Shown piece after piece: positions 17,548 to 24,492 of a stretch of DNA of 26,756 bases. The notes below the pieces were generated by a model, which had not been told where the DNA came from, ran no database searches, and saw only the letters and a list, made by a program, of their open reading frames with translations. Location of the stretch: NCBI GenBank assembly GCA_963973975.1, contig CAXBCF010000033.1, positions 1-26,756 of the forward strand, given 5' to 3'. The position numbers and the translations under genes were made by a program. Numbering within the stretch: position 1 is the stretch's first letter; the number at the start of each line of letters is the position of its first letter. The DNA comes from UBA1494_A sp963973975. Its GTDB lineage: Bacteria > Bacteroidota > Bacteroidia > Flavobacteriales_E > Vicingaceae.

Positions 17548-18030
17548 TTAGTAACCACTTTTCTCTTTTCCATTTAAACCACCATCACTGTCTAGGTAAA
17601 GCGTATGCAATTGGTTATTTGATTTTTCTCTCAATTGAACGATGTAGTAAATTTCACCGTCAGCTTTAGTAGCTTCATAAAACTCTACTATTTCTGAGTT
17701 TTTATGGTAGGATTTCGCAATTGTTTCTTTCAGATTTTCATTTGCATCTTCATCCCAATTTTGCAGAGCTCTTTTTTCCAAATAAAGACCTTCAGGATTA
17801 AATTGGTAATAATTTGTTAAGTTTCCTTGTACTACCTTAGCTTCATAAATGTCATTGAGAAATCTCCATTCAGAGACTTGAGGGGCATCAAGTCTCTCAA
17901 AACCTGTAATCACTTGTTTAGGGACTAATTTTGTTTTGATTGGTTTGAATGCATCAGCAGTTTGAGCATTTATATAAATTGGTAAAAGGAGAATAAGAGA
18001 AAGATTAACTATTCGTTTCAGTGTTTTCAT
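17548..18030 (-). CDS. Secreted PepSY-like periplasmic protein
   Basis: 160 residues. Signal peptide 1-22 (MKTLKRIVNLSLILLLPIYINA). The body has the alternating pattern of the PepSY-like/BLIP-like family common in Bacteroidota: EWRFLNDIYEAKV, then NYYQFNPEGLYLEK, a helical stretch, and a second half YYIVQLREKSNNQLHTLYLDSDGG. Such proteins are small periplasmic domains of unknown role. Assignment is by pattern only. It lies 94 bases after a PHP phosphatase gene on the same strand. Confidence 0.7.
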   Translation of the reverse strand: MKTLKRIVNLSLILLLPIYINAQTADAFKPIKTKLVPKQVITGFERLDAPQVSEWRFLNDIYEAKVVQGNLTNYYQFNPEGLYLEKRALQNWDEDANENLKETIAKSYHKNSEIVEFYEATKADGEIYYIVQLREKSNNQLHTLYLDSDGGLNGKEKSGY

Positions 18031-18124
18031 TGTTTTATTTTTCGTTTGCCAACAAGATAGGCATTCTACTTCCCATTATCAAGAAACCGACCTAAAAGTA
18101 TGTTAAACCGAAAGAACAAAAAAT

Positions 18125-18874
18125 TTAAAGCGACTGATTTTTTAGCTCTCCGCTTTCCAATAGTTGATGCAAGTATTTTTTTGTTCTCGCTTGTTCAATT
18201 AAGTTTAAATGTCCCAAATTATGACAGTCTGTTCCCAAAAAGGAAATGAGGTTTTCATCGATTAAGCGTTCGGCAATTTTTTGGGTTTCGGGAGAATAGT
18301 GCCCAATGAGTGAGAGAATATTGAGTTGAAGATGAACACCTTTATCCTTCATTTCAATGAATTTATTAAAATCGTTGTACCAAAAACCATAGCGTTCAGG
18401 ATGAGCTAGTATTGGTTTATAGCCATTGGTTTGAAGCTTAAAAATAGTTGATGCCAAGTTGGGTGGTTCAGCCATAAAAGGCAATTCAAAAAGTACATAG
18501 CCATCTCCAAAACTCAGTATTTGTTGGAGCTCTATTTTTTCTTCTAAATTCTCATCCAAGTAATATTCAGCTGCAGCTTCGATCTCGATTGTAATTCGTT
18601 GCTTCTCTAATTCTTGTTTTAAAATGCTCAAGCCATCCAAAATTGTCTCAGGACTGTTTTTGTAGTAATCGCTCATTACATGTGGCGTGGTAATGATTTT
18701 TTTATAACCCAATTCTACAAAACGACGAATCATGGCAATGGAATCGGCTAAATCTTTGGAACCATCGTCGATGCCCGGAATTAAATGCGAATGCAAATCA
18801 ACAGTTAAACTACCGCCTAAATCTGCTGGTGGTAGCGCTTTTTCTTTACTGAAGAGTTGTTTGATCCAAGTCAT
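18125..18874 (-). CDS. CpsB/YwqE-type PHP-domain tyrosine phosphatase
   Basis: 249 residues. PHP metal-binding motifs: DLHSH at 26-30 (His28, His30) followed by LIPGIDDGS; TTPHV with His66; AHPERYG with His159; GTDCHN with Asp217 and His219. This is the manganese-dependent CapC/CpsB/YwqE family, which dephosphorylates bacterial tyrosine kinases (Wzz/Wzc-like) that control capsule and exopolysaccharide synthesis. No kinase or export genes are in the window, so the partner is elsewhere. Cytoplasmic, no signal. Confidence 0.9.
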   Translation of the reverse strand: MTWIKQLFSKEKALPPADLGGSLTVDLHSHLIPGIDDGSKDLADSIAMIRRFVELGYKKIITTPHVMSDYYKNSPETILDGLSILKQELEKQRITIEIEAAAEYYLDENLEEKIELQQILSFGDGYVLFELPFMAEPPNLASTIFKLQTNGYKPILAHPERYGFWYNDFNKFIEMKDKGVHLQLNILSLIGHYSPETQKIAERLIDENLISFLGTDCHNLGHLNLIEQARTKKYLHQLLESGELKNQSL

Positions 18875-18974
18875 TAAATAATGAAAATTATTGAACCGCG
18901 AAGGTACTTATTCCAGATGCTTTTTTTGTGAATTATGAATTTGTAAATTACGAATTACGAATGATGAATTAAGA

Positions 18975-19018
18975 TCTGGGAAACCTAACGAAGTGGTTCG
19001 ACGAAGTCAATTAAGAAT
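18975..19018 (+). repeat. 44-bp direct repeat, left copy
   Basis: Identical to 21660-21703; begins TCTGGGAAACCTAACG and ends GTCAATTAAGAAT. It contains an internal CGAA-GTGG-TTCG mini-hairpin and a repeated ACGAAGT. Both copies are embedded in AATTACGAA/AATTAAGAAT words, so the homology is effectively longer but gapped. Confidence 0.92.
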
Positions 19019-19078
19019 TACGAAATGGAGAATCAGTTAATTAACAATTACCAATTACTAATCTGTTAAATACTGATG

Positions 19079-19100
19079 AGTTAAAAGTGACTTAAGTTAA
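19079..19100 (+). repeat. 22-bp inverted repeat, left copy
   Basis: Perfect reverse complement of 21906-21927; contains AGTTAAAAGTGACTTAAG. With the other copy it brackets the orphan sorting-domain ORF and the T9SS cargo gene. Confidence 0.9.
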
Positions 19101-19140
19101 GAATTAACGAAAATCAAAACTTTAAACAGATATAAACCCC

Positions 19141-19330
19141 ATCAGTTCTGAGAACTGATAAAATGCCCTTGGATTTGATTACGACTTTTTCAAAGCGAAG
19201 CTTTAGTAAGATCGGAAAGCTCCTGAGGGACGAAGGAGATCGTCCGATCGACTTGAGCTTTGGGAAGAAAAAATCGGAATTGAATCCGGGCTCGCCTTTT
19301 TGTTTTACTTTTTGGCGACCAAAAAGTAAA
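19141..19330. other. Folded non-coding element (hairpin cluster)
   Basis: Hairpins by eye: ATCAGTTC/GAACTGAT (19141-19159, 3-base loop); AAAGC/GCTTT around GAA (19192-19204); GGACGA/TCGTCC (19228-19245, 6-base loop), nested within GATCGG/CCGATC (19210-19249, sharing CC) and AAAGCTC/GAGCTTT (19216-19261); TTTACTTTTTGG/CCAAAAAGTAAA (19304-19330, 3-base loop). TCGCC (19292-19296) could instead pair with GGCGA (19314-19318), excluding the last hairpin. GC content is visibly above its surroundings. It resembles dispersed repeat elements of Bacteroidota whose spurious ORFs end in FTFWRPKSK-like strings. Function unknown. Confidence 0.55.
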
Positions 19331-19447
19331 GAGAAAAAGAGTTGTGTTAAAGTTCATTTTTGTTGATTCAGCTTTATTTGATTAATATTGAAAGCAACTT
19401 TTAGTATTTAAAATGCGTTTATTAAGCACATTAAATCTTCAAAAGAA

Positions 19448-19774
19448 ATGTATTCAACCCAATTAAGTTATACCTCACCTGCCAAAGCCATGTTGAGAAT
19501 GAAATCAATTGCTACAGTTGATGAAGAATTAGAAGAATCACTTCAAGTGTATCCGAATCCAGCAAAAGAATTGCTGAATGTTTCATTAAATTTGAATGCT
19601 GAGGATAAAGGTATTTTACAAATAATGGATGTAAAAGGAAGAATGGTGCAAGAATCGAGCATAATTGATGGCAACAATCAAATTAAATTAAATCAGTTGA
19701 GTAATGGACTTTACATTTTTCACATACGTGTTAATGGAAAAATTATGAAAACTGATAAATTGATGATTCACTAA
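19448..19774 (+). CDS. Orphan T9SS type A sorting domain (remnant or mini-cargo)
   Basis: 108 residues. From residue 33 to the end it is a complete type A T9SS C-terminal sorting domain (LQVYPNPAKELLNVSLNLN ... LSNGLYIFHIRVNGK ... LMIH). The first 32 residues are a short Ser/Thr/Glu-containing linker. There is no signal peptide and no passenger, and the frame closes at a TAA at 19409 with no other ATG, GTG or TTG in between, so as it stands it could not reach the periplasm. Its own terminator follows 9 bases after the stop. The simplest reading is the 3' stump of a lost secreted-protein gene next to repeat DNA. A functional short protein cannot be excluded. Confidence 0.6.
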   Translation: MYSTQLSYTSPAKAMLRMKSIATVDEELEESLQVYPNPAKELLNVSLNLNAEDKGILQIMDVKGRMVQESSIIDGNNQIKLNQLSNGLYIFHIRVNGKIMKTDKLMIH

Positions 19775-19783
19775 TATTAATAT

Positions 19784-19819
19784 TGGGAGATGTATAAACT
19801 ACATCTCCCATTTATTTAA
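19784..19819 (+). terminator. Hairpin terminator abutting the next gene's start
   Basis: TGGGAGATGTA and TACATCTCCCA are perfect 11-bp arms around a 5-base loop (19784-19810), followed by TTTATTTAA. It lies 9 bases after the orphan sorting-domain stop and ends 9 bases before the next ATG, so it occupies the whole leader of that gene. Confidence 0.75.
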
Positions 19820-21589
19820 ATGAGAAGACTACTTTTATTATTTAGCCTATTTTTTTTTTCTTATTCTGCTAATTCACAAAATTTAATTAGCAACCCTTCA
19901 TTTGAAGAAAGGACTGGATGTCCAACTAAGCCGAATGAATTATTTTTTTGTAATGATTGGGATAAAACCAATACAAGCTCAGTTGATTATTTTCATATGT
20001 GTTCTGATATTTCATCAGATGTCTCAATCCCATTAAATATAGCAGGATATCAAATGCCAAGGACAGATAGTTCATATATTGGTATTGCATTGTTTATTAT
20101 AAGTCTTAATAATGCAAGAGAATACGTTGAACAAGAATTAAATACAGTGTTAGTAAAAGACTTCTCTTACAAATTAAAACTTTTTGTTTCATTGGCTGAT
20201 AGTAGTCAATATGCAGTATCAAATTTTGGTGCTTTTTTTGGAAATCAAAAAATTAACAGTCAATGTGGTAATGGTTCTGTTTTAGATTGTTTTCTAAATG
20301 GTGTTCATAAGTTTGATAAAGGCTATTTGAGTGATACTGTTAATTGGATGGAACTTAACTTAATTTATAAAGCTTCTGGTGGAGAAAAATTTATTGTACT
20401 TGGTAATTTTGATAATGATTTAAATACAAATTATGAATTGATTAATAGTCAGGTAAATCAACCAATAGCTTACTACTACATCGACGATGTATCTTTATAC
20501 CGAGTTTTTAACAAAGACTTGGGAGTAGAATTGCTAGCATTAAATGAGTTTTGTCCTACAGCAGCCGAGCAAGTATATTTTCGCTTTCGCAATGAGGGAG
20601 TAGACACGCTAGATTTTATTACCAACCCTGTGGCTTATACCGCTGAGCTTAGTGTGAATGCTTCAATACTGCAGAGTGTTTCAGCCACTATTTCTGATAA
20701 TTCTTTCAACCCCGGTGGTTTGCCCTTACCACCTGATAGCAGTATTTTACTTTCTTTTGATCCAATAGATTTCACTCAAATCACACAGGACTATCGCATT
20801 AAAATTTCAGCAATTTTGCCGGGAGATGAGCAAACTACCAACAACGAAGTAGATACACTTATTTCTCCACAAATTCAATTGGGTAATGCAGTTGTAAGTG
20901 ATAGCCTGCTTTGTTTTGGAGAGATTTTGAGTTTAATTGCCACAGATTTTAAAGGAAAATCTGAATGGCAATTCAGTAGTAATGGCATTGATTGGCAAAC
21001 CCTTTCAAATCAACCTACTTTTGTTCATCAACCACAAGCAAGTGCTTTTTACCGTTTTTCAGTTTGTAACTTACTTTTTTCAGATACCTTTGAAGTAGAG
21101 GTGCAAAATCCGAGCTTGGAAAATCCGGACATACCCCTTTGTGTGAAAGGAGAGCAGTTACTTCAACCCATTTTTAGTTCAGATGTGCAGCAAGTTACTT
21201 GGTTTGTTTCAGAAAGCGCCACCCAATCTTTTCACAATGGTTTTGAATACAGCACTCAACTAAATAGGGATACGGTTTTTTATTTAGAAATGGCTTCTAG
21301 CTTCTGTAATTCAGAACGCGAAGCACTAAAAATTAATTTTGGAGAATGCTTGTTGGAAATTCCAAACATTTTCACACCAAACGGAGATGGGATTAACGAT
21401 GTGTTTCTTTATGGCAATGCCGAAGGCAAAAAAATTGAAACCAAAATTTTTAACCGTTGGGGAGAAAAAATAGTGGAGTGGAAAGGCAATAGCGGTTGGG
21501 ACGGTCATGGCGCTCATGATGGCGTGTATTACTACCTCATAAAAGCAGATGGGGAGGTTTATAGAGGGACGGTTACTTTGGTGAGATGA
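19820..21589 (+). CDS. Secreted T9SS type B cargo protein (gliding-motility-associated C-terminus)
   Basis: 589 residues. Signal peptide 1-20 (MRRLLLLFSLFFFSYSANSQ). The N-terminal part (21-230) starts NLISNPSFEERTGCP and ends YYYIDDVSLYRV, the pattern of a galactose-binding/carbohydrate-binding jelly-roll-like domain in Bacteroidota secreted proteins. The middle (about 235-345) looks CARDB-like, followed by an Ig-like region. Residues 512-589 are the type B sorting domain (NIFTPNGDGINDVF ... IFNRWGEKI ... GWDGHGAHDGVYYYLIKADG). Likely cell-surface or secreted, ligand unknown. Codon use becomes slightly less A/T-rich in the second half. Expression may depend on read-through of, or a promoter inside, the preceding hairpin leader. 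Confidence 0.88.
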   Translation: MRRLLLLFSLFFFSYSANSQNLISNPSFEERTGCPTKPNELFFCNDWDKTNTSSVDYFHMCSDISSDVSIPLNIAGYQMPRTDSSYIGIALFIISLNNAREYVEQELNTVLVKDFSYKLKLFVSLADSSQYAVSNFGAFFGNQKINSQCGNGSVLDCFLNGVHKFDKGYLSDTVNWMELNLIYKASGGEKFIVLGNFDNDLNTNYELINSQVNQPIAYYYIDDVSLYRVFNKDLGVELLALNEFCPTAAEQVYFRFRNEGVDTLDFITNPVAYTAELSVNASILQSVSATISDNSFNPGGLPLPPDSSILLSFDPIDFTQITQDYRIKISAILPGDEQTTNNEVDTLISPQIQLGNAVVSDSLLCFGEILSLIATDFKGKSEWQFSSNGIDWQTLSNQPTFVHQPQASAFYRFSVCNLLFSDTFEVEVQNPSLENPDIPLCVKGEQLLQPIFSSDVQQVTWFVSESATQSFHNGFEYSTQLNRDTVFYLEMASSFCNSEREALKINFGECLLEIPNIFTPNGDGINDVFLYGNAEGKKIETKIFNRWGEKIVEWKGNSGWDGHGAHDGVYYYLIKADGEVYRGTVTLVR

Positions 21590-21659
21590 ATTTTAATTAC
21601 GAATTGGTGAATTACGAAAGATGAATTAAGATGTTGAATTAATAATTAAGAATTAAGAA

Positions 21660-21703
21660 TCTGGGAAACCTAACGAAGTGGTTCGACGAAGTCAATTAAG
21701 AAT
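21660..21703 (+). repeat. 44-bp direct repeat, right copy
   Basis: Base-for-base identical to 18975-19018, same orientation, 2685 bases away. It sits 71 bases after the stop of the T9SS cargo gene. Confidence 0.92.
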
Positions 21704-21810
21704 GTTGAATTAAAAATTAAAAATTTTACATGTGTGTTTATAACAAGTAGTTTATTGAATTCTAGTTTTCAAAAAGTTCATGGAAAGAGAAGACTCTAAT
21801 ATTTTTACTT

Positions 21811-21833
21811 CTAATTCAAACTTTTTGAATTAG
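21811..21833. terminator. Hairpin between convergent transcripts
   Basis: CTAATTCAAA and TTTGAATTAG, 10-bp arms with a 3-base loop, located between the stops of the cargo gene (+) and the ABC ATPase gene (-). No good U tract on either side, so a terminator role is only positional. Confidence 0.4.
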
Positions 21834-21905
21834 TGTAAATTCATGCATCATGAGATTGCTTTTGATTTAAACTTTCTTTTCGGGTTACAAAAAAACTTTT
21901 TACTT

Positions 21906-21927
21906 TTAACTTAAGTCACTTTTAACT
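21906..21927 (-). repeat. 22-bp inverted repeat, right copy
   Basis: Perfect reverse complement of 19079-19100; lies 14 bases beyond the ATPase stop codon. Confidence 0.9.
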
Positions 21928-21940
21928 TATAACTTTTCCC

Positions 21941-22717
21941 CTACTTCTCCCGAATCGGAAAACTCTTTTCCTTAATCAAATCACCTACTTTACTCAGTAC
22001 ATTTAATTTTCCGCCATAGGCTTCTTGCAAGAGTTTTTCATTGAGAATTTCTTCTTTTGGGCCGGAAGCTACTAAGCGGGTATTTAGCAGCACAATCCAA
22101 TCAAAATAGGCTTTGGCAGTGTGCAAATCATGGTGCACCACCACAACAGTTTTCTTCTCGGCTTTCATTTCTTGCAGCAATAAAATAATGGCTTCTTCTG
22201 TGGCGGCATCAATGCCTACAAAAGGCTCATCCATAATGTATAGGTCGGCACCCTGCGCAAGCGAGCGGGCAATGAAAACACGCTGCTGTTGTCCACCGCT
22301 CAACTGGCTAATTTGTCGCTTGCTAAATTCCAACATGTTTACTTTTTCCAAGGCTTCGGCAGCAATGTCTTTATCTGCTTTGCTAATTCGGTGCAAAATG
22401 TTGGATTTGCGGTAACGCCCCATCAATACCACGTCCATCACAGAGGCTGGGAAGTCCCAATCAACCGATTCTCTTTGTGGAACGTAACTAACTTGTTCTC
22501 GAACTTGGTCGATGTCTTGATCAAAAATCTTTACATAGCCGCTACTTGTCGGCACCAAACCCATCATTGCCTTTAGCAAGGTTGTTTTTCCAGAACCATT
22601 GGGCCCAATAATGCCGATGATTTGTCCACTTGGCAATTCAAAATCAACATTCCACAATACCGGTCTTCGGTCGTAACTAACAGTTAAATTATGTGCTTCA
22701 ATGGCTACTTCTTTCAT
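21941..22717 (-). CDS. Metal ABC transporter ATP-binding protein (TroB/MntB/ZnuC-like)
   Basis: 258 residues. Walker A GPNGSGKT (38-45), Q-loop region VPQRESVDWDFP (79-90), ABC signature LSGGQQQR (139-146), Walker B LYIMDEP (159-165), H-loop His196 (VVHHDL). The QRESVDWDFP stretch is characteristic of ATPases of manganese/zinc/iron cluster-9 uptake systems. It should power import across the inner membrane together with a permease dimer and the binding lipoprotein encoded 28 bases upstream. The permease gene that normally follows is absent. Confidence 0.92.
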   Translation of the reverse strand: MKEVAIEAHNLTVSYDRRPVLWNVDFELPSGQIIGIIGPNGSGKTTLLKAMMGLVPTSSGYVKIFDQDIDQVREQVSYVPQRESVDWDFPASVMDVVLMGRYRKSNILHRISKADKDIAAEALEKVNMLEFSKRQISQLSGGQQQRVFIARSLAQGADLYIMDEPFVGIDAATEEAIILLLQEMKAEKKTVVVVHHDLHTAKAYFDWIVLLNTRLVASGPKEEILNEKLLQEAYGGKLNVLSKVGDLIKEKSFPIREK

Positions 22718-22745
22718 TTTGAGTTTATTTAATTGCTTTTGGCAC

Positions 22746-23663
22746 TTACTTTAAATTTTCTACAATGCTGCTGACATTGTATTTCACCATGCCGATGTAT
22801 GTTCCTTCAGCAGTTCCTGCTTCTCCCATGGCATCGCTGTACAAAGTGCCACCGATTTTAACGGGATGCCCATTGCTTTTGCAACCTTCCACTACCGCAT
22901 TCAATGATCGAGCGGATACTGAACTTTCTACAAACACAGCTTTGATTTTTCGCTCAGTAATGAAATTCACCAAATCACTCACATCTTTTAATCCGTATTC
23001 CGAAACGGTTGAAATTCCTTGTAAACCCCGAACTTCAATGTCGTAAGCGCGACCAAAATAGCCGAAAGCATCATGAGCGGTAATTAATACCCTTCTTTCA
23101 GGTGCAATTTTTTGAATTTCACTTTTCACCCAATCGTTCAAGGTACTTAATGCATTCTGAAAGTTTTTTGAATTTTCAAGCACTTGATTTTTATCGATTT
23201 GTTCTAGCTTAGAGAGTTTTTCGCCAATGTATTGTACTACCCGATTCCACAAATCAACATCGAACCAAAGGTGTGGATCGTAGGCTCCTTGAAATTCCGT
23301 TGTATTGATTAAATCAGCTTTGTTAATACCATCAGCGGCAACGATAATGGTTTTACGGTTTTTTAATTTTTCAAAAACTTCGCCCATTTTTCCTTCCAAA
23401 TGCAAGCCATTGTAGATGATGATGTCTGCATCGCTCAGAATTTTCAAATCTCCTTGAGTGGCTTTGTAAAGGTGTGGATCAACTCCCGGACCCATTAAAG
23501 TGCTCACTTCAGCTTGGTTTTTTACAATGTTTTTAACGGCATCGCCCAACATGCCGGTGGTGCAAACAATTTTAAGCTTTTCACCCTTTGTCGCTTTCTT
23601 TTCTTTGAACTCGCAAGCGGATAAAACTATACTACTAAAGAGGATGATTAAAAGGTATTTCAT
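22746..23663 (-). CDS. Metal-binding lipoprotein of ABC importer (TroA/MntA-like)
   Basis: 305 residues. Lipobox LSAC (Cys17). Cluster A-I solute-binding fold; visible ligands His64 (GVDPHLY), His131 (DPHLWFD), His197 (TAHDAFGYFGRAYDIE) and Asp277 (YSDAMG). Three His plus Asp is the set described for TroA of Treponema pallidum, which accepts zinc or manganese; manganese-specific PsaA-type proteins have Glu at the third position. Metal choice therefore stays open, although the linked DtxR/MntR-type regulator favours manganese. The ATG overlaps the regulator stop by 4 bases. Confidence 0.92.
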   Translation of the reverse strand: MKYLLIILFSSIVLSACEFKEKKATKGEKLKIVCTTGMLGDAVKNIVKNQAEVSTLMGPGVDPHLYKATQGDLKILSDADIIIYNGLHLEGKMGEVFEKLKNRKTIIVAADGINKADLINTTEFQGAYDPHLWFDVDLWNRVVQYIGEKLSKLEQIDKNQVLENSKNFQNALSTLNDWVKSEIQKIAPERRVLITAHDAFGYFGRAYDIEVRGLQGISTVSEYGLKDVSDLVNFITERKIKAVFVESSVSARSLNAVVEGCKSNGHPVKIGGTLYSDAMGEAGTAEGTYIGMVKYNVSSIVENLK

Positions 23664-24319
23664 GTTTTAAGTCGGATGAACAAATTTTTAGCAACCTCAT
23701 TTGAAATGGTAATTGCAGGTGCTTTTTCGATGGAAATTTCAATAGATTTATCAAAAGCATTGATGCTTTTAATTAGCACTTCAGTTCCAAGTTCAATGTT
23801 GAGTCGGTCTAAATAGCTTAGAAAATTACTGGAATGATCTTTCACACCAATGATAATCGCAGTAGCTTCTGACAGGCATTCGTCCAGTGTTTCGCTGAGT
23901 TTCATTGGGAAATTTCCATTTTTATCTGGAATGGGGTCTCCATGTGGATCCATTTTTGGATGTTCCAAATAGCTATCCAGTTTATCGGTCAATTCCGTTG
24001 ATTGAATGTGTTCCAATTGCTCGGCTATTTCATGTACTTCATCCCACTTAAAATGCAATTTTTCTACGAGAAAATATTCCCACAAACGGTGTTTTCGAAT
24101 GATGGAAATTGCCACTTTTTTACCTTCTTCTGATAAATTAACCGCTTGGTATTTTTTATAATGAATGAGTTTTTTTTCCTTTAAGCGTTTCAACATGTCT
24201 GAAACAGAGGAAGCTTTTGTTTCCAATTTTTCAGCAATGGCATTGGTTGTAGCACCAATTCCACTTTCGTTTAAACTGAAGATTGCTTTGAGGTAATTTT
24301 CTTCTGTATGTGAAGGCAT
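23660..24319 (-). CDS. DtxR/MntR-family metal-dependent repressor
   Basis: 219 residues: winged helix at about 4-65 (TEENYLKAIFSL, TKASSVSDMLKRLKEKKLIHY), dimerisation/metal domain at about 66-140 (RKHRLWEYFLVE, VHEIAEQLEHIQS with Glu100, Glu103, His104, then HPKMDPHGDPIP) and a C-terminal FeoA/SH3-like domain (150-217). The first-helix metal ligand position (Asp in MntR, Met in DtxR) appears to be Asn8. It is first in the operon with the binding protein and ATPase, as expected for a repressor controlling uptake and itself. Two matching palindromes lie just upstream. Confidence 0.92.
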   Translation of the reverse strand: MPSHTEENYLKAIFSLNESGIGATTNAIAEKLETKASSVSDMLKRLKEKKLIHYKKYQAVNLSEEGKKVAISIIRKHRLWEYFLVEKLHFKWDEVHEIAEQLEHIQSTELTDKLDSYLEHPKMDPHGDPIPDKNGNFPMKLSETLDECLSEATAIIIGVKDHSSNFLSYLDRLNIELGTEVLIKSINAFDKSIEISIEKAPAITISNEVAKNLFIRLKT

Positions 24320-24335
24320 TCCTTTAAATTTTCCT

Positions 24336-24343
24336 CAAATTTA
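24336..24343 (-). promoter_or_regulatory. Candidate -7 box (TAAATTTG) of the metal-uptake operon
   Basis: TAAATTTG on the minus strand matches TAnnTTTG and ends 16 bases before the ATG. Its first half overlaps the proximal DtxR-type palindrome. The same octamer stands 17 bases before the DUF983 gene. No clear -33 TTG was found. Confidence 0.5.
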
Positions 24344-24356
24344 GGAATAATCTAAA
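24340..24356. promoter_or_regulatory. DtxR/MntR-type operator, proximal box
   Basis: TTTAGGAATAATCTAAA, 17 bases. The half-sites TTTAG and CTAAA match; the spacer is odd. It overlaps the -7 box, so bound repressor would block the polymerase. Confidence 0.6.
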
Positions 24357-24362
24357 TTAATT

Positions 24363-24378
24363 TTTAGGTTAATCTAAA
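24363..24378. promoter_or_regulatory. DtxR/MntR-type operator, distal box
   Basis: TTTAGGTTAATCTAAA, a 16-base palindrome with a single mismatched pair, very close to the TTAGGTTAnCCTAA-like consensus of the DtxR family. Its centre is about 22 bases (two helical turns) from that of the proximal box. Confidence 0.68.
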
Positions 24379-24410
24379 AGTTATGGAACAAGCCCGATTA
24401 AATTGAGAAA

Positions 24411-24457
24411 TAGACTTTAGACTTTTAAGAAGTAGACTTTAGACCTTAGAGTTTAGA
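24411..24457 (+). repeat. Degenerate tandem repeat TAGACTTTAGAC
   Basis: TAGACTTTAGAC occurs at 24411-24422 and 24433-24444 (period 22), followed by a decayed TTAGAGTTTAG. It belongs to the A/T-rich patch between the GIN lipoprotein gene and the metal operon promoter. Confidence 0.65.
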
Positions 24458-24492
24458 AGATTTCATTTTTCTCATTTCTTAATTGTTAATTA

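Larger units (their letters stand above)
18875..19447. other. Gene-poor island edge: A/T repeat patch plus folded element
   Basis: No convincing gene. From 18930 to about 19110 there are degenerate words such as AATTACGAATT, GATGAATTAAG and AATTAACAATTACC, with one copy of a 44-bp direct repeat and one of a 22-bp inverted repeat shared with 21600-21930. From 19141 to 19330 there is a cluster of short hairpins. The last 100 bases before 19448 are plain A/T-rich sequence; the frame of the next ORF has a stop at 19409. Confidence 0.7.
21590..21940. other. Gene-free A/T repeat spacer between convergent genes
   Basis: Contains AATTACGAA and AATTAAGAATT words (21596-21720), the right 44-bp direct repeat, a 10-bp-arm hairpin at 21811-21833 and the right 22-bp inverted repeat. 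I see no ORF, and in particular no trace of an ABC permease that would be expected after the ATPase gene. Confidence 0.75.

Noticed and set aside
19163..19366. 67-codon + strand ORF beginning MPLDLITTFSKRSF
   Set aside because: It runs exactly through the hairpin cluster; its sequence is the translation of stems and loops (for example FTFWRPKSK from the TTTACTTTTTGG hairpin). No domain or leader is visible. Treated as non-coding.
18975..21703. Composite transposon or integrative element
   Set aside because: No transposase, integrase or recombinase ORF, and no target-site duplication could be assigned; only repeats and cargo are visible.
22113..22576. Two + strand ORFs opposite the ABC ATPase gene
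   Set aside because: Antisense to Walker A, signature and Walker B regions of an intact conserved ATPase; Cys/Ser-rich with no family resemblance.
24411..24457. Extra regulator boxes in TAGACTTTAGAC repeats
   Set aside because: They share TTTAG with the operators but lack the CTAAA half-site at the right spacing and lie further from the promoter; they fit the local A/T repeat family better.
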